Origin: Oryzias latipes
Taxonomy: Eukaryota > Chordata > Actinopteri > Beloniformes > Adrianichthyidae
DNA length: 64,000 nt
Assembly: GCF_002234675.1 (NCBI RefSeq)
Contig: NC_019868.2
Coordinates: forward strand, 8,239,447 to 8,303,446
Direction of reading: 5' to 3'
Both the position numbers and the translations under genes were made by a program. Below are positions 56,115 to 64,000 of this stretch, one piece after another (within the stretch, counting starts at the first letter, position 1; every line of letters starts with the position of its first letter). A model generated the notes under the pieces. The model did not search any database. It was not told the DNA's origin and saw only the letters and a list, made by a program, of their open reading frames with translations.

Positions 56115-59100
56115 ATGCAACGAGGAGGAAGGACTACAAGAACACGCATTGAACATAAGGACTACAGCACTGCCAACATGGACAATGGAGAAGAGGAGGA
56201 GGCTGGAGCTTCAGGAGCTGGTACAGGTACTGAGGGTGAAGAGCCAACATTACAACATCTCACTAGTATTCTCCAGGCCTTCATGGGACAACAGGAAGCC
56301 AGAGAAATGAGACTCCAGGAGGAAGCAAAGCAGCAGGAACACAGGCTAAAAGGCCTGCAGCATCAGTTCCAACTTTTGCAGATGGAGGTGCAGGCCCGGA
56401 CGTCACCTGTTCCTGATTACACCTCATCAGCCCCTGATCCAACGGAGGAGTCTGGTTCAGATGATCGGCTGCCACAGGCCGTACATCAGACAGCAGGGGC
56501 ACAGCAAGTAACCACTCACCCTCGCTTCTCTATGGATCCCAGGTTAGAAAAGCTAACAGAAACTGATGACATTGAACATTTCCTAATAACTTTTGAACGC
56601 ATAGCAACAGCGTGCAAGTGGGTGGAGTCAGACTGGGTTTTCCGCCTCATCCCACTGCTCACTGGTAAGGCCAGAAGTGCCTATGTTAACATGGATGTCG
56701 ATGATTCTTTGAACTATGAAAAAGTTAAAGCTGCAATCTTGCATAAATATGACATCAGCCCTGAGTCTTACCGACAGAGATTTCGTTCCTTGGAAGTGGG
56801 CCCCGACGAAAGTCCCAAGGAGCTTTATGCCCGTCTCAAAGAACTCTATGATAAGTGGATTCAACCCAGAGGTAAAACGGTAAAAGAAATTGGTGAGATA
56901 ATCATTATGGAACAATACTTAAGAATGATGTCTCCTGAGCTTCAGGTCTGGATAAAAGAACATGGGCCTAAATCAGCAGCTGAAGCCGCAACACTGGCAG
57001 AGGTGTTTGTGGCTGCTCGCAAGAAAAATGTACCATGGAGCAACCTGCAATGGAGGGGTATAAAAGACTCACGCAGGCCAACAGCCCCACAACACCACCA
57101 CCACAGAATGGCTCCAGGTGCACCGAGAATGCCTGTGCATGACGATCAGATGAGTAAACCAGCAAAATCTTCCAATAAACCACCAATCTGCTATTTGTGT
57201 GGGCAGGAAGGACATATTAAACCCCTTTGCCCAAGAAATTCAGCCAAGCTCACTCAGATGTGTTTTGTTCCGTATCAGAGCCATGCTTTGGAAAGTCGAG
57301 CTAACCAGCCTATTAAAATGACCACTGTTAAAGTGAATGGGAAATGTTTCAATGCACTGATTGACACTGGCAGTACACAGACTTTAATTCATCGACAACA
57401 TGTACCAGTCAACCTTGTTTCCACTCAAGAGACAGTTTCCATCTGCTGTGTACATGGTGATAAAAGACTTTATCCTACTGCTGATCTCTACTTGGAAATT
57501 CAAGGGCAGATGTATCTTCTGAAAGTAGGAGTTGTTGATGACCTTCCTTTCCCAGTTGTTTTGGGTCATGACCTGTCAGTTCTTTATGACCTGTTGGACA
57601 CAAGAGGAAGTGCTGTTGCGGTTACGAGAGCTCAAGCTAAAAATACAGATGAGAATCTGCCACTTCTCTGCGCTTTACCTTTCTATGATGCTGAGCTTGA
57701 GACAAAACCCGGGAAGTCTCGCAAAACACGTAGTCAGAAAAGGCAAGAGAAATTTAAACGCACTATGGTAGATCCGCCCGTTGAAGCAACTCCAGAAGTG
57801 GGTTTAGGGTTCAAGTTGCCATCTAACATTGTTGAAATGCAACAAAATGATCCAACTTTGTCGTCTTGTTTTGTAAAAGCAGCAAAAATGGCTGAGGAGT
57901 CGAAGAGGGAGTATCTGGTGGAGAATGGAGTTCTTTATCACCAGCAAGGTAAAGTGAAGCAACTGGTGGTTCCTCTGTTGGTTCGAGATGTAGTACTCAG
58001 CCTAGGCCACACCATACCTTGGGCTGGCCACCTAGGGAAGCAAAAAACAACTGCACGTGTGATGAAACACTTCTACTGGCCTGGCTTACGTACAGACATC
58101 CAACATTACTGTCAGAGTTGCCCTCAGTGCCAGAAAACCTCACTGAAATGTACCACCAAAGCTCCACTCCAGCCTCTCCCAATTATTGGCACTCCGTTTG
58201 AACGCCTTGGCATGGATGTGGTGGGACCAGTGGAGAAAAGTAAATCTGGAAACCGCTACATGCTAGTCATCACCGATTATGCCACAAAGTACCCAGAGGT
58301 GTTTCCACTGAAATGTGTGAAAGCAAAAGCTGTGGCATTCTCTCTGGTTCAGTTTTTTTCCAGAGTGGGTTTCCCCCGAGAAATTTTGACAGACAGAGGC
58401 ACTAACTTCATGTCTAACTTGCTTAAGCAGGTTTATCAGCTCCTGGGGGTGAAGAATCTGCGGACCACTCCTTATCATCCACAGACGGACGGGTTGACTG
58501 AACGCTTTAATCAGACGCTTAAGCAAATGCTTCGTAAGTACGTCAATGAAACCGGGTCTGATTGGGATCAGTGGCTGCCTTATCTCCTCTTCGCCTACAG
58601 AGAGGTACCCCAGGCTTCAACAGGGTTCTCCCCCTTTGAATTACTTTATGGACATGAAGTAAGGGGACCCCTGACCCTCTTAAGAGAAACCTGGGAAGGA
58701 GAGCAGGGCAGAGAAGAACCTGTCAATGCCATTCAGTATGTTATTCAAATGAGAGAAAAGCTGCAGAGGATGAGCGAGTTAGCACAGGCCCACATGGCTG
58801 ATGCACAGAGACGCCAGAAGAGCTGGTATGATCAAAAAGCACGCCAGAGAAGTTTCCTGCCAGGTCAAAAAGTCCTAGTAATGCTACCCACAAGTGACAG
58901 TAAGTTGCTAGCCAAATGGCAAGGCCCCTTTGTGGTCCAAAAGAAACTTGGGGCTACAACATATCAGGTTTCCACCCCAGGTCACAAACAGTCCAGTCGT
59001 GTATTGCACGTTAACCTTCTCAAAGAATGGGTTTCCAGGACTGCAGACGATGCCATGGGACTGCTGATCAGAGATGTCAGTGAGGAGGACGAAGTGGATG

Positions 59101-60578
59101 AATTCCTGCCATCATCAATGCCCACCACCTTGGATTTAAACCATCTTTCTGAAAACCAACAAGCTCAGGTGAAAGCATTGATTGATTCCAGGGTCTTCCA
59201 GGAATATCCAGGATGCACAAACTTGGTGCACCATGACATTGTGCTAAAGGAGCAGGCTACAGTTAGGCGCATGAGTTACAGAGTACCAGAGCGTCTACTG
59301 GGTCCGCTAAAGGAAGAGGTTGATCACATGCTGTCCCTCGGGATCATCAAGCCTTCGAAAAGCGAGTGGTGTCATCCAGTTGTGTTGGTCCCCAAGAAGG
59401 ATGGAACCATCAGATTTTGCATAGATTTTCGCTATCTAAATTCTGTGTCAAAATTTGATTCCTATCCAACCCCCAGAATTGACAATCTCATTGAGTGTCT
59501 GGGAAAGGCAAAGTTTTTAACAACTATTGACCTTTGTAAGGGTTATTGGCAGGTTCCCCTTACAGAGCGGTCCCAGGAACTGACTGCTTTCCGGACACCC
59601 TGGGGGCTCTTTCAGTTTACAGTTCTTCCGTTTGGGTTGCACGGTGCCCCTGCAACTTTTCAGCGACTTATGGATCAGGTACTCGGTGGCCTAAAGGACT
59701 GTGCTTGTGCATATCTTGATGATATTGTGGTTTACAGTGCCACCTGGGAGGAACATCTAAGACATCTGAAGAAGGTTCTGGAGTGCCTGCATGCTGCGGG
59801 GTTAACCATCAATCCAGCAAAGTGTGCTTTTGCCCGGAGGGAAACAGAGTACCTTGGTTACACTATTAGAGGTGGGTTGATCAAACCACAAGTCAACAAA
59901 GTACAGGCGATTGAATCCTGCCCTCTACCACAGACAAGAAAGCAGCTAAGGTCTTTTCTTGGATTAGCTGGATTTTATCACAAATTTATTCCAAGCTTTT
60001 CAGCCCGTGCAGCTCCGTTGACCGACATGACCGGCTCAAGATGTCCAAACAAGATCAGGTGGACTACGGAGTCTGTGACAGCGTTTCGAGACATTCAGCA
60101 ATCATTGAGTAAGGACCCCATACTGCACAGTCCAGATTTTAATAAACCTTTCATTTTGCAAACCGACGCATCGCAAAGAGGCATTGGAGCTGTGCTTCTA
60201 CAGTACACGTCTGACGATCGACATCCTGTGGCTTACATAAGCCGAAAGCTACTCCCCAGAGAAATCCACTACTCCACTGTCGAAAAAGAGGCGCTGGCAG
60301 TCAAATGGGCTATGGACTCTTTCAAATACTATCTCTTAGGTAGAGAGTTCACCTTGGAGACCGACCACAGGGCTTTGCAATGGCTGGAGAAGATGAAGGA
60401 CACTAATGCCCGGATAACGAGATGGTACCTCGCCATGCAGCCCTACAGATACAAGGTGAACTACATCCCAGGGAGAGACAACATCACCGCAGACTATCTC
60501 TCTCGTGCTCCTGATGAAGGCTCCGAAGGGGAGGGGAGTGTGGTGGCTGCCTACACTGCCACCCCATCAGGGCAGTAA
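56115..60578 (+). CDS. Gmr1-like gag-pol polyprotein (1487 aa)
   Basis: One uninterrupted frame. Gag: an acidic start, a Gln/Glu-rich coiled coil (about 50-100) and a capsid whose C-terminal half (about 219-300, YRQRFRSL...ELYARLKELYDKW...MEQYLRM) resembles the vertebrate SCAN domain. CCHC knuckle C359-C362-H367-C372. Aspartic protease DTGS at 417-420. Integrase: HHCC zinc region ending CQSCPQCQ, catalytic D701 or nearby, D760 and E796 (DX35E), and a GPF module KWQGPFVV. Reverse transcriptase with YLDD at 1200-1203. RNase H with D1351, E1392 and D1417. The stop lies about 40 bp inside the 3' LTR. Integrase before reverse transcriptase is unusual for Gypsy. All domains look intact. Confidence 0.93.
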   Translation: MQRGGRTTRTRIEHKDYSTANMDNGEEEEAGASGAGTGTEGEEPTLQHLTSILQAFMGQQEAREMRLQEEAKQQEHRLKGLQHQFQLLQMEVQARTSPVPDYTSSAPDPTEESGSDDRLPQAVHQTAGAQQVTTHPRFSMDPRLEKLTETDDIEHFLITFERIATACKWVESDWVFRLIPLLTGKARSAYVNMDVDDSLNYEKVKAAILHKYDISPESYRQRFRSLEVGPDESPKELYARLKELYDKWIQPRGKTVKEIGEIIIMEQYLRMMSPELQVWIKEHGPKSAAEAATLAEVFVAARKKNVPWSNLQWRGIKDSRRPTAPQHHHHRMAPGAPRMPVHDDQMSKPAKSSNKPPICYLCGQEGHIKPLCPRNSAKLTQMCFVPYQSHALESRANQPIKMTTVKVNGKCFNALIDTGSTQTLIHRQHVPVNLVSTQETVSICCVHGDKRLYPTADLYLEIQGQMYLLKVGVVDDLPFPVVLGHDLSVLYDLLDTRGSAVAVTRAQAKNTDENLPLLCALPFYDAELETKPGKSRKTRSQKRQEKFKRTMVDPPVEATPEVGLGFKLPSNIVEMQQNDPTLSSCFVKAAKMAEESKREYLVENGVLYHQQGKVKQLVVPLLVRDVVLSLGHTIPWAGHLGKQKTTARVMKHFYWPGLRTDIQHYCQSCPQCQKTSLKCTTKAPLQPLPIIGTPFERLGMDVVGPVEKSKSGNRYMLVITDYATKYPEVFPLKCVKAKAVAFSLVQFFSRVGFPREILTDRGTNFMSNLLKQVYQLLGVKNLRTTPYHPQTDGLTERFNQTLKQMLRKYVNETGSDWDQWLPYLLFAYREVPQASTGFSPFELLYGHEVRGPLTLLRETWEGEQGREEPVNAIQYVIQMREKLQRMSELAQAHMADAQRRQKSWYDQKARQRSFLPGQKVLVMLPTSDSKLLAKWQGPFVVQKKLGATTYQVSTPGHKQSSRVLHVNLLKEWVSRTADDAMGLLIRDVSEEDEVDEFLPSSMPTTLDLNHLSENQQAQVKALIDSRVFQEYPGCTNLVHHDIVLKEQATVRRMSYRVPERLLGPLKEEVDHMLSLGIIKPSKSEWCHPVVLVPKKDGTIRFCIDFRYLNSVSKFDSYPTPRIDNLIECLGKAKFLTTIDLCKGYWQVPLTERSQELTAFRTPWGLFQFTVLPFGLHGAPATFQRLMDQVLGGLKDCACAYLDDIVVYSATWEEHLRHLKKVLECLHAAGLTINPAKCAFARRETEYLGYTIRGGLIKPQVNKVQAIESCPLPQTRKQLRSFLGLAGFYHKFIPSFSARAAPLTDMTGSRCPNKIRWTTESVTAFRDIQQSLSKDPILHSPDFNKPFILQTDASQRGIGAVLLQYTSDDRHPVAYISRKLLPREIHYSTVEKEALAVKWAMDSFKYYLLGREFTLETDHRALQWLEKMKDTNARITRWYLAMQPYRYKVNYIPGRDNITADYLSRAPDEGSEGEGSVVAAYTATPSGQ
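60525..60538 (+). promoter_or_regulatory. Polypurine tract
   Basis: GAAGGGGAGGGGAG directly precedes the TGTGGTGG start of the 3' LTR, the expected position for plus-strand priming. It is also coding for gag-pol. Confidence 0.8.
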
Positions 60579-61253
60579 CATCCTGCACCACACCCTACAT
60601 ATCTGTTCACTTTATTTTTGCATATACCTTTGGATTTCTTTTTCAAACATAACACACACATTTGATAACATTTATTAGCATGCTTCAGTTTACTTTTTTA
60701 TAATTTGATGGTTTGTTTGAGTTACCAGTGCTAAGGGGAACCATTGTTGCTGCTGCTGCCATCTGCTGCTGGAAAATCAAGTCAGGCCTGACACAAGAAT
60801 GCATCCCAGTCAGCAGAGGCCTTATATTCAGCAGGCAGCTAATTGGACTGAACCATCGCCCAGTGGACAAGGAACTCTTTCTGTGTTTCTTTACTTTAGT
60901 TTCTATTTTGATCTTTATTTTCATTCATTTGTGTATGTTAAGTTACTATAGGTTGGACTTTAGTTTAGTTTGTCTGATGTATTTTGTCTTAGTCTTTTTA
61001 AGTTCCCCCTTGTGTGTCTAGTTGGTTTGATCAGCCACTATATATGTTCCCTTGTGTTTCCAATGAGGGAGGTCAGTTTAATTATGTTGGTTTGTCTGTT
61101 CAGTTGTCCTCTGTTACATTTAAAAACTTGAGTTAACTTTGTTGCTTTGACCTCTTTTAAGGGCCCATTTTTGCCCATTTACACATTTAGAAAAATAAAT
61201 TTAAATATTTTTGATAAAATTGTTTGCTGTCCTTGCCTTCTACTGCTCGGTCC
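60539..61253 (+). repeat. 3' LTR of the Gmr1-like element
   Basis: Starts TGTGGTGGCTGCC and ends CTGCTCGGTCC, lacking the terminal ACCACA seen in the 5' copy. Identical to the 5' LTR up to about 61089 and then about 12 substitutions and 2 indels in 165 bp. Confidence 0.9.
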
Positions 61254-61292
61254 CCAACTCCCAACGTTAAAGTGCCTAGGATAGCACAAGGG

Positions 61293-61690
61293 TTAAAGTA
61301 GACTCGGATACTTGCAGTGTACTACCTTCTTGCAAAGAGACAGGATCTGATCTGTTTGGGATAAATCAATACTCCAGGATTACTCTGACTGAATTAGGGT
61401 CTGATTAGTGAATACAGTTATAAAAATACCTGTTCATTTATTGGTACAAGCACCAAATTTGTCTTTAATCATGTTTAGTCTGAGCTTGAAGATGTCTCTT
61501 ATTTTGGTAGTAAACCTGTCATTTGACGTCCTTCACAAAGTTTCCTCACAAAATACAGTTTAATAATTTATCATATTCATTTAAGAAATCGTTATACTCT
61601 GCTTTGTTGTTTATTAGTGTGATGTGCTTATATATTCTAGATAAAGAGGGAAGGGGAAATTAAGAAAACAACACACAGTCATCAATGATG
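61293..61690. other. Intergenic sequence before nipa2-like gene
   Basis: About 400 bp of AT-rich sequence with no recognised feature. Confidence 0.4.
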
Positions 61691-61828
61691 AGGCATTTCC
61701 TAAGCCACGCCCCTACAAATACACATCCGGAAGTGGCGGATGACAGGCAGCCAATCAGCAGCTTTGTTGTCTGCAGTTTGCTCAGATGGGGTAGACGCTA
61801 CTAAAGAAAGATTTTCCACAGGCTAACG
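61691..61828 (+). promoter_or_regulatory. Promoter and noncoding first exon of the nipa2-like gene
   Basis: A TAAGCCACGCCCC GC-box, an ETS site CCGGAAGTG (61728-61736) and a CCAAT box (61751-61755) lie just upstream of a likely noncoding exon ending CAGGCTAACG at 61828 before the donor GTGAGC. Exon 2 starts right at the ATG after TTTTGCGGCAG. There is no TATA box. The transcription start is not determined. Confidence 0.55.
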
Positions 61829-62028
61829 GTGAGCTACGATTTACCTGTACTTTGAATCCATCTTTTAAATCATACATATGTCCTTTTTTGTAGTTTCTCT
61901 GATCAGATCTGAAGCGGGTTCAAAGCGGGGGCTGACTCAGCCTGTCATGTGATTTCTCGTGCCTGTTGCATGACTTTTAGGAAACTTTTCGGTGTGTTTT
62001 ATTCATCCGATCCCCTGTTTTGCGGCAG

Positions 62029-62988
<960 letters not shown>

Positions 62989-63104
62989 GTATGACTATAG
63001 CAGCAGGTGTAGAAAACAACTGTTGGGGAGAAGATTGACAGTTCTCTACACCCAATCAGGACGAGGAACACAATACCATGTCAATAAATACTTTGATTAA
63101 TTAA

Positions 63105-63309
63105 CCCTTGTGCTATCTTAGATGACCCCACCCTTACTTTGACGTGTTCTTCCTACCATGACAAAGGTGGATGAAGGTGGAAAGATTTAATGTAATCCAT
63201 GGACACCAGTGAAGATCACAAATCATTGAAGAAAAAAGGTTCAGAGCACTGTCTAGTGGGTCTAGATGACCCAACTCCCAATGTTAAAGTGCCTAGGATA
63301 GCACAAGGG
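63105..63309 (+). mobile_element. piggyBac-like TTAA MITE, copy F
   Basis: CCCTTGTGCTATCTTAGATG...CCTAGGATAGCACAAGGG, 205 bp, flanked by TTAA at 63101-63104 on the left and TTAC on the right. It lies in an intron of the nipa2-like gene. Confidence 0.85.
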
Positions 63310-63377
63310 TTACAAAAGCTTTTAAATGAGCAAAAGTGACTGATGTCATTAGGTAATAACTTATATTTATTTTTCTT

Positions 63378-63969
63378 TAAAGTCTAACTCCAATCATCTT
63401 TTGATCTATTTTCAAAGTGTTCCCAGTGATCTTTTAGTTATGATGATGATGCAGTTTTTAGCCAAAATCAAAAGACCTGTGTTGTTTCCACGGAGACGGT
63501 TCCTGGATGAGTTCATTAGAAATTCACCTCTCAGTGGTGGGCGGGACTGTTTTGCCGCCAATTAAGCCTGCCCCCCACTTCCCATCACCCATCTTAAAGC
63601 CCCTCGCACTCCCAACCTAACATTAGCGATGCAAAAAAAAACCACGAGCAATATTGGAGCTATTTAGTCGCGCAGCTTTGAGCCAGACGTACATGAATCT
63701 AGCCGTATGCAAGTGGATGTATCAGAATACAGCATCGCAGGGAGCTTGTGGGCCGCCTAGTGTTTTTTCTACGTCACAAATAAGCTCTTTTTCAAACTGG
63801 AATTTTTCTGGTTCCTGCTCCTGATTTACAACGAGTTTAATAAAGAAATACTCAGAAATGCAGTTTAAAGCTTAGTTTTCTTTATAAATATCCTTCATCA
63901 TTGGAAAAATGCCACAAGAACATGTTAAGCACAGCAAAAAAAAACATGTTCATCAGAGTCGGACTTTAA
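63378..63969 (-). repeat. R2 nonautonomous repeat, full-length copy 5
   Basis: TTAAAGTCTAACTCCAATCA...ATCAGAGTCGGACTTTAA, 592 bp, with terminal inverted repeats of about 15 bp starting TTAAAGTC. No coding capacity. This copy and 23194-23811 define the family. Confidence 0.8.
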
Positions 63970-64000
63970 TAGTTTTCTCCTGAGAAATATATGTGCTTTC

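Larger units (their letters stand above)
55306..61253 (+). mobile_element. Gmr1-like Ty3/Gypsy LTR retrotransposon, apparently intact coding
   Basis: A 5.9-kb element with LTRs of about 712 bp (55306-56017 and 60539-61253), a primer binding site at 56021-56038, one gag-pol ORF (56115-60578) and a polypurine tract at 60525-60538. The pol order is protease-integrase-reverse transcriptase-RNase H, the order of the Gmr1 group of Gypsy elements first noted in Atlantic cod. It is inserted in a TTAA MITE. The junctions are abnormal (see findings). Confidence 0.92.
55117..61292 (+). mobile_element. piggyBac-like TTAA MITE, copy E, split by the Gypsy element
   Basis: The left part at 55117-55299 (CCCTTGTGCTATCTTAGATG... 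to CCCAACTCCCAACGTTAA) and the right part at 61254-61292 (CCAACTCCCAACGTTAAAGT...GATAGCACAAGGG, then TTAA) together make one MITE. The retrotransposon occupies the gap. Confidence 0.85.

Overview
The window looks like teleost fish nuclear DNA. It has vertebrate genes with many short GT-AG introns and a dense mix of fish transposons: Tc1-like, hAT and TTAA-flanked MITEs, L1 and L2 LINEs, a V-SINE-type repeat, a Gmr1-type Gypsy element and a THAP/YqaJ transposon. The species cannot be named from the sequence alone.

Three protein-coding genes are supported. (1) med12 fills 3376-37756 on the + strand. I could place 43 coding exons, every junction keeps frame, and together they give about 2150 codons. 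It encodes the MED12 subunit of the Mediator kinase module, with the conserved N-terminal cyclin C-activating segment, the long LCEWAV/PQL body and a glutamine-rich C-terminal Opa-like tail. (2) mars2, mitochondrial methionyl-tRNA synthetase, lies tail-to-tail with med12 on the - strand (40687-38296). It has three coding exons and both class I signature motifs. (3) A nipa2-like magnesium transporter gene begins near 61.7 kb on the + strand and runs off the right edge.

The med12 introns hold many nested insertions. Intron 3 contains a hAT MITE inside a piggyBac-like MITE inside a third TTAA-edged repeat. Intron 16 contains a 5'-truncated L1 with a 21-bp target-site duplication. Intron 33 contains an L1 3' end whose roughly 2.6-kb 3' UTR is extremely G-rich on the med12 sense strand and carries a tandem 100-bp unit with a covarying hairpin.

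From 41 to 61 kb the window is almost entirely mobile DNA. In order: a TG/TA microsatellite; three copies of the TTAA MITE; an apparently intact L2-type LINE (987-aa endonuclease-RT protein); a decayed ISL2EU/IS4EU-type DNA transposon (THAP + DDE transposase split by a second LINE, an acidic exon, a THAP fragment, and a broken SWIM-YqaJ exonuclease gene); and a 5.9-kb Gmr1-like Gypsy retrotransposon with one uninterrupted 1487-codon gag-pol. In this element integrase precedes reverse transcriptase, the capsid is SCAN-like, and the element splits a TTAA MITE. The Gypsy ends are odd: both outer LTR edges lack 6 bp, the flanks share a 17-bp duplication, and the two LTRs are identical for about 545 bp but differ in their last 165 bp.

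No RNA genes or CRISPR arrays were seen. I did not find a wholly new system. The strongest items to follow up are the Gmr1 copy with its anomalous junctions, the composite THAP/YqaJ element, and the structured G-rich L1 3' UTR inside med12.
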